From assembly GCF_019879105.1 (NCBI RefSeq), contig NZ_CP082249.1, positions 1,178,001 through 1,242,000 on the forward strand: a stretch of DNA of 64,000 nucleotides, in the 5' to 3' direction. Positions 52,963-62,112 of this stretch are shown here, piece by piece. Under the pieces are notes generated by a model. The model had not been told where the DNA came from and did no database searches. It saw nothing but the letters and a program-made list of their open reading frames with translations. Source of the DNA: Natrinema sp. SYSU A 869 (GTDB lineage Archaea > Halobacteriota > Halobacteria > Halobacteriales > Natrialbaceae). How positions within the stretch are numbered: the stretch's first letter is position 1; each line of letters opens with the position of its first letter. The position numbers were made by a program, and so were the translations under genes.

Positions 52963-54928
52963 ATCGCTGTCGGAACTGCGACCGCTGCGACTCGACACCG
53001 TCGCGGCGATCGGCGGGTTCCTGCTCGCGGCGGTGCTGTTTCCGCTGCGATTTCTCACGTCGCAGATTTACATCAATACCGTCCCGGTAATCCTCGGCAC
53101 CGCGTGTGCGTTGTATCTCCTCTCCCTGTATCAGCAGGACGACTCGCGGGTGTTCCCAACCCTTCCGCCGGCGGTGTCGATGGCGCTCCCGAGTGCCGTC
53201 TTGGTCGGACTCACGGGGCTCGTGCTGCTGACGGTCGTGCAGGGGGCGCGAACGCACCTCTTCTTCGGACTGGCGAGCGTCGTCGGGACGCTCATTATCG
53301 GCCAGATCATCTTCGCGAGCGATCGCGACCTCCATCCCGGCTTGCTGCTCCTCCAGATCATCCTCTTCGCGTTCATCTTCCGGTTTACCGCGCTGTACGC
53401 GACGCCGGGATACATCGGGATCGATATCTGGACTCACCGCGGATTCATCGATGCGATTCTCACGGAGCAATCCCTGAGCGCGATTTCCCACGACAAACAC
53501 TACGGATCGCCGTTTTATCACCTGCTGGTCGCCGCCTCGTCGCTGCTGTACGATGTCCCGATTCGGGCCGCGTTGTACCTTTCCGTGGGACTCGTGATGC
53601 CCCTCTCGGCCCTGCTCGTCTACGCGACCACGAACCTGCTCGTCGCGCCACGATGGGCGGTGCTGGCGACGGCGTTCTACGCCTTCGCGAGCCACGTCGC
53701 GAGGTGGGGAATGCATCTCATCCCCACGAGCCTGGGGCTCATCTTCTTCCTCGCGATGTTGTACGCGCTGATACGAGTGATGCGGATCGAGTACACGATT
53801 CGGGACTTCTCGCTCCTCCTCCTGTTGAGCGTCGCCGTTATCCTCACCCATCAGGTGTCGACGTTCATCATGCTCATCCTGTTGCTCGCGGCGTTTCTCG
53901 CACAGCTCGTGTTCGTGATCGGTCCGTTCGGGCTCACGCGGCTCGACTCGAGCGTCTTCCGAACGAAAAAGCCAGTCAATCTCGTTGGGCTCGTCGTCTT
54001 CAACCTCGGACTGACGATATTCGTGTGGTCGCTGACACCGTATCGCCAGGAGTCGTTCCTGGCCACGATCCTGAGCTACTTCACGCAGACGCTTGAGGAG
54101 AGCGCTGGATTCCTCAATACCGCGGGCGGCTCGTCCGACGAGGCCGAAGCGGGGGCCGAGGCTGCGCCCACGCTGATCGAACAGCTCGTACCCTACGTGG
54201 ACAACCTTGGGTTCCTGCTCCTGCTCGGTGCCACGTTCGTCGGCTGTCTGTACGTCGTCCACAGGCGACGCGCCGAACAGTCGGTGTTCACCCTCCTGCT
54301 GGCGGCGGCCTTCATGCTAGTGTTCATCCTCGGACTGCCGATGTTCGGCATTCGGAACTTCATTCCGACGCGCTGGTTCGCGTTCCTCTACGCACCGATG
54401 GCAGTCCTCGGCGCGATCGGAGTACGGACGCTGAGAGGGAACATGACGCCGGCACTAGTCGCCTCAGTGTTACTCGTCATCGTGCTCATTTATCCGGGCG
54501 CGATGGTCCTCGCTGCGGAGAGCAACGCCGAAAATCCAGTCTTCTCGAACCAGCACGAGCGCCTCGCGTACGACCAATCGGAGCTCACCGCGGTCGAGTC
54601 GATTGCCGAACTGACCGGTTCACCCCAAGGTGAGGAGATCCGCCCCAATCAGCAACTCCATACCGACCACCCGTATCAGACGCTGTTCAGTCGGACCGGC
54701 GCGTATCCATCGACCACGACCGCGACGGTTCCCGAGGACGGTATCGCGGATCACAACTATACGGTCTATCGATCGGAACAATCGACCGACGCGACGTACG
54801 TCACGGACACCAACGGGACCGCACGGATAGCACAGCTCTCTCGAGGGCAACTCTGTCGGCCGGAGCAGGCCACGGTCTACACGAACGGGGATGTGACGAT
54901 GTGTACGACCTCTCCGGCACGTAACTGA
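52952..54928 (+). CDS. Large polytopic membrane protein, GT-C-like
   Basis: 658 residues with about 12 membrane segments and a 120-residue C-terminal domain outside the membrane. The first large loop contains YIGIDIWTHRGFIDAIL with acidic residues in the position where GT-C glycosyltransferases bind lipid-linked donors. Family assignment is uncertain; it could instead be a polymerase or a transfer protein. It begins 11 bases inside the GT4 gene, so it is translated with it. The C-terminal domain has several N-x-S/T sites (DHNYT, DTNGT) and pairs of cysteines near the end. Confidence 0.8.
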   Translation: MKYRSLSELRPLRLDTVAAIGGFLLAAVLFPLRFLTSQIYINTVPVILGTACALYLLSLYQQDDSRVFPTLPPAVSMALPSAVLVGLTGLVLLTVVQGARTHLFFGLASVVGTLIIGQIIFASDRDLHPGLLLLQIILFAFIFRFTALYATPGYIGIDIWTHRGFIDAILTEQSLSAISHDKHYGSPFYHLLVAASSLLYDVPIRAALYLSVGLVMPLSALLVYATTNLLVAPRWAVLATAFYAFASHVARWGMHLIPTSLGLIFFLAMLYALIRVMRIEYTIRDFSLLLLLSVAVILTHQVSTFIMLILLLAAFLAQLVFVIGPFGLTRLDSSVFRTKKPVNLVGLVVFNLGLTIFVWSLTPYRQESFLATILSYFTQTLEESAGFLNTAGGSSDEAEAGAEAAPTLIEQLVPYVDNLGFLLLLGATFVGCLYVVHRRRAEQSVFTLLLAAAFMLVFILGLPMFGIRNFIPTRWFAFLYAPMAVLGAIGVRTLRGNMTPALVASVLLVIVLIYPGAMVLAAESNAENPVFSNQHERLAYDQSELTAVESIAELTGSPQGEEIRPNQQLHTDHPYQTLFSRTGAYPSTTTATVPEDGIADHNYTVYRSEQSTDATYVTDTNGTARIAQLSRGQLCRPEQATVYTNGDVTMCTTSPARN

Positions 54929-55362
54929 CCGTCCTGCCGTCGTCGACCATACTCCCCGGTCTTCTTCTCGGATCTTCTTCTTCTTGGATCACTACGAACA
55001 GTTCTACCTGTGAGTCGAACTGACGGACCTGTCCTCACCAGCGATGGTGCAGTCGACAACTGGTCATCTATCGGCTGCGTCTCTGACGCCTGTCTGCCGA
55101 TCTCAGCGGATCCTCGAGGCTGACACGACGGTTACCTCCTGTACTCGATACGACGATCAACAATGCTCCCTGTGCGATCTTCGACGTAACTGCGATCCAA
55201 GTCACGTTCCGTGTCTCAGATGAGACACTGTTGTTCGACCGGAGGACAGCTCACAGAACAGCACGGGAAGCGCACAGTGGCAGTCTCAGGCGATTTCGAC
55301 TGGGAGACGTAAATTTCCTTGTAGTAACCGTTCGGATCCGTTCTATAGCGGTTGATCGCTGA
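54929..55362. other. 434-base intergenic stretch between convergent genes
   Basis: No gene or clear repeat. A short string TGTAGTAACCGTT near 55321 resembles the left end of the IS630 element (TATAGTAACCGTT), but there is no second end nearby. Confidence 0.45.
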
Positions 55363-55940
55363 TCACCGATGACGCTGGGCGCGGAGCAGCCGCCAGACGT
55401 TAGCGACGATCGGCGCACCGTCGAACAGCCAGAGTGCCAGAACGGTGAGGCCCAGCAGGGACTGGAATACGATCTGCACCGTCAGCCCGCCGGTGAGGAG
55501 TTGGTGCACGTATCGGAAGAAGTATCGGGCGAAGTGGTCGAGAAATCCGCCGTGAGAGGTCGCTGGCGGCGATGCAATCGGCCAGAGGACGGTTCGGAGG
55601 TCGACCACCCGCCCTCTGAGAAGCTGGCTGATCATGTCGGCAACCGGGTGTGAGAGATACGCGAGTGCGAAGGCACCCGAAAGGACTCGTTCCCCTCGCC
55701 GGGCGGCCACCGCGTATGCCGCGAGGCAAACGAACGGAGCGACGAAAATCGAGTGCCCGATCGAGTAGCCGGCGTCCGTGATACCGGCCGTCCAAGCGAG
55801 CGGTTTGTCGATGAGGTCCGGTAGCTGTGACCCGATGGCGACGACGATCGTTCGCGAGCCGAGGGCGATTTCCGAAAGATCACGTTCGTCGTCAGAGAGT
55901 ACAGGACGTACGCGAACGCGAGGTGTTCCCACGGCCACAT
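55363..55940 (-). CDS. DUF457-type membrane-bound metal-dependent hydrolase, frameshifted
   Basis: The native N-terminus MWPWEHLAFAYVLYSLTTNV begins at 55940; the rest (GSQLPDLIDKPLAWTAGIT, GHSIFVAPF, LSHPVADMI, GGFLDHFARYFF) is in a different frame, joined by restoring one base near 55867-55878. The repaired product has 192 residues and five to six membrane segments. Conserved His and Asp residues (WEH, PDLIDKP, GHS, SHPVAD) are the metal-binding pattern of the YdjM/DUF457 family. The ATG directly follows the stop of the DUF1616 gene (TAGATG), so they form one operon. Substrate unknown; a phospholipase-like or lipid-carrier role is speculative. Confidence 0.8.
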
Positions 55941-56928
55941 CTATTCCACCTCGATCGGGAGGCGGGCAACGCGATAGGCATTGTCGGCCGTCGGCTCCGC
56001 CGGCGGTTCACCGTTGTAGAGCAACAACGTCAGCCGAAGGTCGTCCCCCTGCATCGTCGGCGTGATCTCGAGACTCTGCCGGTGTGAAGCGCCATCGGAA
56101 ACCGTCGCCGTCTTCTGCCTATCTCGGTCGATTCGCTGACGGTCACGTTGGTACCGTCGTCACTCACCCGCTCGAGCAGTACCACGGTCGTGTAGGTCCG
56201 CTCTTCGTGTTCTTGGTTTGTGATCTTCGTCTGCAGTTCCTGGGTTTCCCCCGCAGTATAGGTCGACTGGTACATTGTTTCCGTTCCCCGGTGACATTTT
56301 CCGAGCCGACCGATAATTCCGTAAACCCGTCGTGCTGTGGTGGGTTTACGAGAGCGAAGCCACCGCTTGCAAGCAACAGGAGCAGCCCGATTCCGATGGC
56401 CACGTTGTACGGTCGGTAACTGATTCGCTCGTACGGACTCGGACGAACCCGAGTAAAGAACGGTGAGACCGACGAAATCGAGGGTGTGAACCGTCGATCG
56501 GGTGGACAGCGGTATCGAGAACCGATCGCGAGGAGTGCAAGGACGACGGTGACTACTGCTAGTCCAGAGAGTATCGGTTCGAGCGTCACTCCCCCTGGGG
56601 TTACGGTCGCGAAAAGGGTGATCGCGGGTACGAGCGCAACGCTAAATACGACTGACAGGACCGTTCGTTCGACCGCCTCGAGTCCACCACTGACTAGCAA
56701 CGGACTGCCGAGTCCAGTTTTTTCGTCGTCGAAGGTTCGATAGTCGTCGTTTGGCTCGTCCGGAAAGAGTGCCGAGACGAGCGTATACCCGGGAAGAAAG
56801 AGAACGAACGGAATTGTTAGCGCAATTCTCACAGCCCCGCCAACCCCTGAAAGAATTCCGACCGTGAGGGCACCAGTGACTGCGATGACGACTGCCAGAT
56901 CGAAAAACCACCAGTGAGTGTCGCTCAT
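55941..56928 (-). CDS. DUF1616 family membrane protein, two frame breaks
   Basis: The start MSDTHWWFFDLAVVI and LTIPFVLFLPGYTLVSALFP (DUF1616 signature) are followed by four or more membrane segments and an extracellular beta-rich C-terminal domain. The frame breaks after SVGSENVTG (one G lost from the run at 56286-56289) and again near 56135. With single bases restored it reads TETMYQSTYTAGETQELQ, then RQKTATVSDGASHRQS, and ends YRVARLPIEVE. The repaired protein has 329 residues. DUF1616 proteins are frequent in haloarchaeal glycosylation and surface loci, and their role is unknown. It is followed immediately by the DUF457 gene. Confidence 0.82.
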
Positions 56929-57316
56929 TTCGTCGTCATAAGGGACAGTGGCGGTTTATTATCGCCGAGATAAGCCCCGATTCTACGGGCCAGTCTGACG
57001 ACCGTCTGACGACTAATTGTAACGATATCGACACCGAATCTGCTTAAGTCACTTTCGCCCGTTCTTGAGCGCCATAGAACCGTGAATGACCGTAAACTCG
57101 GTATGAATGTCGGAAATCCGCGTAGAATAATTTCTCGAAATAAAGGCCCCTACCCCTTCCTAGCATTGTGATTTTCAGGCCCTATAGCGCCTGATATATC
57201 GGTATAAAAATGGCGTGAAATGAGATCTGGCTCTGTGAAACCACATAAAATGAGTAATTCAGAAATACACGGTATCCATCCTTTATTACCCTCTTCTGAA
57301 TAGGGGGATTAGCGCA
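56929..57316. other. 388-base intergenic promoter region, A/T-rich
   Basis: Between two divergent genes. The 57030-57310 part is clearly poorer in GC than the rest of the window, with several TATA-like stretches. It shows no gene and no repeat matching others here. Confidence 0.45.
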
Positions 57317-57927
57317 ATGAAAGCGAAACATATCAGCTCTGAAGGGAAGGATGAGGCGGGTGTGATTGACGACGGTCAGGGCGCGGATGAGGACGCTGAT
57401 TGCCTCTCCGAGGAGCCTGCGTTTTCGAAGGATGATATCTTTCATCTCCTGCAGAACGAACGTCGTCGGATGGTTCTCCGGTATCTCCGGGGTACTGAAG
57501 AGCCCGTACGTATGCGCGATGTCGCAGAGCAAGTCGCGGCATGGGAACATGATACTACTGTCGAAAATCTCACGTCGACACAGCGTCAGCGCGTCTACAT
57601 CCCCCTCTATCAGTCGCATCTCTCGAAACTCGATGAGGCGGGCCTGATCGAGTACCAGCAAAACCGCGGGCTCGTCGAGCGAAAGCCTCCCGCTGATCGA
57701 GTCGACCAGTACCTCGAATTGGACTCGACCGAGGAATCAACCGATGAGAAGCGCTCTGAGAGCCCACAGTGGGACGATTACTATATCGGAGCAACAGTCG
57801 TGTCCTACGCCATTCTCCTCGGTGCAGTGATCGAGTTGCCGTTACCTCGTTCCTCTCGGGGATCGGCTTGAGCGCACTCATCCTCACGGTCTTTACGATG
57901 GTCACGATCAAGCGACTCGTCAACTGA
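57317..57927 (+). CDS. DUF7344-type winged-helix protein with C-terminal membrane segments, frameshifted
   Basis: The helix-turn-helix region is FSKDDIFHLLQNERRRMVLRYLRG ... VRMRDVAEQVAAWE ... VYIPLYQSHLSKLDEAGLIEY, a DUF7344 winged helix. A first membrane segment (YYIGATVVSYAILLGAVIEL) comes after it. The visible frame then ends at 57871 with an unnatural tail. Restoring one base near 57834-57842 yields a second membrane segment (AVTSFLSGIGLSALILTVF) and the end MVTIKRLVN at 57927, giving 203 residues. It is probably a membrane-tethered regulator. It is convergent with a related gene. Confidence 0.78.
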
Positions 57928-57988
57928 TGACTGGTGGACTCTCTCGACGCAGAACGAAACGACGACCGAGGCAGTAGACGTCTGTCCG

Positions 57989-58474
57989 TTACGAAATCAG
58001 GACGGAAACCGAGACGAGTGTGATGAATACAAGCAACAATCCGATCGAGATCGTTGCGAGCACGGCCGGTGAGAATAGCCGACCCTCGCTCGTGTGAGTA
58101 GCGGACCGCTCGATTAGTCCCTGTGTTTCATCGAATTCGATGGCTCCTGACGCATCGAGTGCTGGCAGGCGCTCCTGATGCAGTCGCTCGTGGATGGTTG
58201 CCCACGTTTCAATCGGCGGATAGGCCGGTTCGACCAGCGCATCGGTGACTTCGTCGACGGTCACGGGTGTGTTCATCTCGTTGAGGACATCTACGAGAGC
58301 ATCATTGGACTCCGGAAGGAACCCCTCTACTCGAGTATTGACTTCTTGGCCCGCCGGGAAATCGCACCCTGGAGCGTAGACCATCGTCACTCCCGAACTC
58401 GTCCCGGAAGTCACAGAACGCTCTTCGTCGGGGTCATCGGACGAAGAGTGCAACCAAGACGGCGTCAGACGCAT
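57989..58474 (-). CDS. Second DUF7344-like regulator with C-terminal membrane segment
   Basis: 161 residues from the ATG at 58474 (MRLTPSWLHSS). The middle part is a diverged winged helix: NDALVDVLNEMNTPVTVDEVTDALVE, then TIHERLHQERLPALDASGAIEFDETQGLIER, which matches the QSHLSKLDEAGLIEY part of its convergent neighbour. The C-terminal membrane segment is VLATISIGLLLVFITLVSVSVLI. The DNA-binding part is shorter than usual, so it may act as a partner. The pair flanks a MITE-like repeat and the AsnB-like gene. Confidence 0.72.
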   Translation of the reverse strand: MRLTPSWLHSSSDDPDEERSVTSGTSSGVTMVYAPGCDFPAGQEVNTRVEGFLPESNDALVDVLNEMNTPVTVDEVTDALVEPAYPPIETWATIHERLHQERLPALDASGAIEFDETQGLIERSATHTSEGRLFSPAVLATISIGLLLVFITLVSVSVLIS

Positions 58475-58590
58475 ATTCCGCGCTAAAACACCGTGGTATA
58501 TAAGACTTCTCACGGTTACCGCCTGTGAACGGAATAGATAGCACTTAGAGTGATTTCGCGGGTGATAGTCACAGCGGAACCCCAACAGAG

Positions 58591-58674
58591 TATAGTAATT
58601 ACTGGCAGTTAGTGCACGCCCCATCACACGACAGCTGTGCAAACAGTGTATAAACCGTTGCAGTTGATACTATA
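58591..58674. repeat. MITE-like inverted-repeat element, copy B (84 bp with TA flanks)
   Basis: Begins TATAGTAATTACTGGCAGTT and ends ACCGTTGCAGTTGATACTATA, with matching imperfect inverted ends like copy A at 5743-5868. Shared blocks include CAGTTGRTACTATA, GTGTAWAAACCG and TGCAC. It is shorter in the middle than copy A. Both have the TAGTA termini of the IS630-type element at 16860, so a common mobilisation is likely. Confidence 0.65.
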
Positions 58675-58703
58675 TTGCCTATTCGTCCGGATCGGGCCGA
58701 GCG

Positions 58704-60404
58704 TTACGCGACCATCCGCTTCGGTGGCCACAGCCACGAACGGAGCTGTGCCTGTGATTCCGACCACTCGAGCCACTCGCGGAGGTCGGTGAGTCTGAGT
58801 TTGTGTCTGGCTGGCAAGTGATGGACGTGCTCGAGGTCGCCCAACAGCCGTCGGTCGAAGTCGTGCCGTTCGAAGAGTGTCTTGCGATCCGGCCACGGCG
58901 GTTCGAACGACGAGAGAAGCGGTGTCTTCCGACGAACGAAGCCTTCTACCTCGTTGAGTAGCGTTGCATCGTGCGGTCGGTCGGGCGGTCGGTGTCGCAG
59001 GATGTCGTCGTCGATTTGTTCGCACGCCTGGAGGAACGTTTCCGTCGTTCGGTCTTCCGGTGGCGCCATGAGGTGCCAGTCGATCAGGTCGCGGTCCGTC
59101 GCCAGAAACGAGGTCACGAAGTGATCGGACAGGTGATTGTGAAACGGCATCGACGGCTGGTTTGCGATGCCACAGCACGTGAGCGCGTTCTGGACCGTCT
59201 CTGCACGGTCCCGTCTCGCTGCAAACTCGTCGCCGATAGCGTCCCTGACGAACGCTTCCGGATCCACGTCGAAGGACGTCCGCTCGGCGAGCTCGAGGCT
59301 GGCCTCGCGGCTGTAGCCAAACTTCTCGAGAAGCACCTCGACGGGGTCCGGATCCGGATCGAGCCGGCCGGTCGGAATGCGTTTATCGAGGACGTCGACG
59401 GTCTTCGAGGCGGTGAAATGGCCGCGGAAGAACGTATCACAGAGGAGGCCGTGATACATCGTATCAACCCCGATTTCGTCCGTGTAGCCGGCGTGGTGGA
59501 TGTGCAAGGACTCTTTGATCCCCTGTGAGTAGCGGGTCTTCGACTCGTCGGGCCGGAGGTAGCGCTCGTCCGGCGGGAAGGCAGTGTGGCTCGCGCCATA
59601 CTGGGCAGCGAGCGATCGCGCGCCGCGGACCTCCTGTGCCTCCAGTGATCCCACCGTATAACTGCGGTCGATGTCGTCAACTTGTGAGAGGATGATTCGC
59701 GAATCGTAGCCTGCCGAGAGGAGCACGCCCTTTCGCCCCGGTAGCGACGACCGCCGTCGGAATGCCCGCTCGAGTCGATCGGCGAGTTCGTCGACCGCGT
59801 CGAATTCCTGGGGTGGCTGCGGGTCGTAGACGAAGCGATCGAGCGAGTCGACCGACGCGGGCGTGAGTTGGCTGTCGATCGGCAGCCGATGGAGTCCCGT
59901 GACGGTCGTCTTCTCGCCGAGGATAACTCCGAGGTGGAGGAATTCGAGGACGCCGTCTCGAGAGAGCGTCGGCTCTGCGATCGTGCGGCCGATCGCAGCA
60001 GCGTCGGTTCCGAAGACGCGGGTCCCCGAACCATCGGTATAGAAGCACTCACGGGAACGAACGGGATCAGTAGCGACGAACGCGCCGTCGCTCGACTCGG
60101 CGTCGACCACGGCCAGGTACGACCCGTTGAGTGCCGTCAACGCATCCTGTCCATCCGTCTCGTAGTGCTCGAGGAGCCAGCGCGCGGCGTTGGGGTCGTC
60201 ATCGGGAACGTACGCCTCGCCCCAGATGAGACAGCACCCCTCATCGCCGGTGTACGCGGCGCTCCAGCCGCGTGCGCCGAGATCGGAATCGCGGATTCCG
60301 ACTGTAAGCGTCGATCCGGCGAGCACCTCGTCGAAGTCGTCGCTGGATCTGAACCGCTCGAACGCGTCTATACCACCGAATACACCGAAGAGTTCCCTGT
60401 TCAT
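58704..60404 (-). CDS. Asparagine-synthase-like protein lacking the glutaminase cysteine
   Basis: 566 residues from the ATG at 60404 (MNRELFGVFGGIDAF). The C-terminal part has the PP-loop of asparagine synthase as GVLLSAGYDSRII (near residue 231), with downstream YTVGSLEAQEVRGARSLAAQ. The N-terminal half has the class II amidotransferase fold but starts Met-Asn, without Cys2, so it cannot use glutamine in the normal way. It likely adenylates a carboxylate and couples it to ammonia or an amine; such proteins occur in glycan and surface loci. The longer frame to 60431 gives a less natural start. The gene is transcribed away from the deacetylase. Confidence 0.88.
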   Translation of the reverse strand: MNRELFGVFGGIDAFERFRSSDDFDEVLAGSTLTVGIRDSDLGARGWSAAYTGDEGCCLIWGEAYVPDDDPNAARWLLEHYETDGQDALTALNGSYLAVVDAESSDGAFVATDPVRSRECFYTDGSGTRVFGTDAAAIGRTIAEPTLSRDGVLEFLHLGVILGEKTTVTGLHRLPIDSQLTPASVDSLDRFVYDPQPPQEFDAVDELADRLERAFRRRSSLPGRKGVLLSAGYDSRIILSQVDDIDRSYTVGSLEAQEVRGARSLAAQYGASHTAFPPDERYLRPDESKTRYSQGIKESLHIHHAGYTDEIGVDTMYHGLLCDTFFRGHFTASKTVDVLDKRIPTGRLDPDPDPVEVLLEKFGYSREASLELAERTSFDVDPEAFVRDAIGDEFAARRDRAETVQNALTCCGIANQPSMPFHNHLSDHFVTSFLATDRDLIDWHLMAPPEDRTTETFLQACEQIDDDILRHRPPDRPHDATLLNEVEGFVRRKTPLLSSFEPPWPDRKTLFERHDFDRRLLGDLEHVHHLPARHKLRLTDLREWLEWSESQAQLRSWLWPPKRMVA

Positions 60405-60629
60405 CGTCGAAGACTTCCTTACAGACGGCATACGGTCGCATGGAGGAAGAATCGAGTTCCGACCGATCCTCGTTTCCGTACGCCTCCGTGGGCCACCTTC
60501 GGACGAACACTCAATTACTATGCTACCGTTAAGCGCCGAAGCGACGGATTCAGGGCGAGTCGGACGACTATCGCTTTGGACTATTGGATCTATAATAATG
60601 GGATCGCTGTCGGTAGCTTCGGATCGTCA

Positions 60630-61958
60630 ATGTCACAGAAACGCGCAACGCGACGTCGGTTCCTCGCACTGTCGGGTGCGGCCGGACTCACCGGTATGGC
60701 CGGCTGTGCGGATCGGATCAAGTCGGCGACCGAGGGAGTCAACGGCAATTCATCGGACGAAACCCCTGGCGGTTCGGACGGCTCGACGCCGGGACTCACG
60801 AACGGTGTTCCGCCGCTCGAGACCGAATTCGACAGCCGAGAACAGTACCGCCAGCCGGGCGAATCGCTCGATGACTTCAGTAATCTCGATGCCTGGACCG
60901 TCAGTCGTGGATCTGGCGAAGCGGACACGGACGTCGTATTCGACGGTGAACAGAGCTTCAAACTACAGTCGGACGGTAGCAAGAATATCGTCGCGGAGCG
61001 GAGCCTCAATGGCGAAGACCTGACGGAGACGGATCTCTCCGTTGCGATCCGGACGACGACGCCCCAGAGCATTGCGGTCAACCTGCGTCTCGTCGACCAG
61101 TTCGGCGGTGAGAAGGTGTACTCGCTCCGTGAAATCAGGTACCGCGCGCCCGACATCGGCTGGTTCCGGACGAGTCCTGGCGTCTTCCAACAGGACGAAC
61201 CCGGACCGTCGCTAGACTATCTCGATCGACTCGAGATTCAGGTGCTCCACTCCATGCCGGAGGCGGAGGTCTGGGTCGACGATCTGCGGACCCACGAGAC
61301 GCCCGATCAAGGGTACGTCATGCTGAGCTGGGACGATGGGACGCTCGACTACTACGAGTCCGCCGCGCCGCTCCACGACGAGTACGGGTTCCCGGCGGTC
61401 CAGGCACCAGTGCCGCGGTGGGTCGAACAGGGACAAGACGGGGTCATGTCGCTCTCGGAACTCCAAGAGCGTCAGGAAGCCGGCGACCAGATCGTCGTCC
61501 ACGGGACGCACAATCCGATTCACGAACTCGACGACGAAGGCGCACTCGATGAACGACTCAAGAACGACAAACGGTGGTTCATCGACAACGGCTTCGAAGG
61601 GGCGAACTACATCGTCCATCCGCACAACAGTTTCGACAAGACGAGCCTCGAGCAGGCGACCAACTACCACTACTGCGGCGGCTTCAATCAGGCCGGGAGC
61701 GTCAATACGACGAGCGTCTACGGCTTCGATCCGCTGGCGTTACCGCGGACGATCGGACATGACCTCGAGATTTCGAAACAGTGTGTCGATCTCGCCGCCC
61801 AGCACAACCAGTGTACGATCTTGAACTTCCACACGTTCGAAGCCAACAACACGATGCCTAAGGGCGACTATAAGACGTTACTCGAGCACATCGATAGCGC
61901 CGACGTCAAGGTCATCACCTTCGACGACCTCTGGAAACTACGAGCGGGCGACCACTGA
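60630..61958 (+). CDS. Secreted polysaccharide deacetylase (NodB-like), Tat lipoprotein
   Basis: 442 residues. The signal is MSQKRATRRRFLALSG with lipobox GMAGC (about residue 27). A linker of Ser/Gly/Asp precedes a beta-sandwich (carbohydrate-binding-like, residues about 70-230: NLDAWTVSRGSGEADTDVVF). The NodB part has LSWDDGTLDYYES (Asp pair), and HGTHNPIHEL with zinc-site histidines; the last motif is ITFDDLWKL. It would remove acetyl groups from amino sugars of a surface glycan. The ATG at 60630 is chosen for the Tat signal; the open frame upstream is a shadow. A TATA-like ctataataatgg at 60590 precedes it. Confidence 0.9.
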   Translation: MSQKRATRRRFLALSGAAGLTGMAGCADRIKSATEGVNGNSSDETPGGSDGSTPGLTNGVPPLETEFDSREQYRQPGESLDDFSNLDAWTVSRGSGEADTDVVFDGEQSFKLQSDGSKNIVAERSLNGEDLTETDLSVAIRTTTPQSIAVNLRLVDQFGGEKVYSLREIRYRAPDIGWFRTSPGVFQQDEPGPSLDYLDRLEIQVLHSMPEAEVWVDDLRTHETPDQGYVMLSWDDGTLDYYESAAPLHDEYGFPAVQAPVPRWVEQGQDGVMSLSELQERQEAGDQIVVHGTHNPIHELDDEGALDERLKNDKRWFIDNGFEGANYIVHPHNSFDKTSLEQATNYHYCGGFNQAGSVNTTSVYGFDPLALPRTIGHDLEISKQCVDLAAQHNQCTILNFHTFEANNTMPKGDYKTLLEHIDSADVKVITFDDLWKLRAGDH

Positions 61959-62112
61959 TTTTCGGCTCCCGTCGTTGTCCCGCTTGCAGTCCGCGGACGA
62001 CTGCCCGAAACGACCGACGCTCCGGTAGCGACGTCTCCCCGTTCACGAACCGGGAGCGGCGGTGTTTACCGGTGACTGCCGCCACGGTGGACAGCAGGAC
62101 CCGACGAACAAG

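Noticed and set aside
55319-55345. TGTAGTAACCGTT string resembling the IS630 left end
   Set aside because: Ten shared bases only and no right end; could be chance.
59868-60629. Upstream extension of the deacetylase frame by 254 codons
   Set aside because: It runs antisense through the AsnB-like gene; the Tat signal from 60630 marks the true start.
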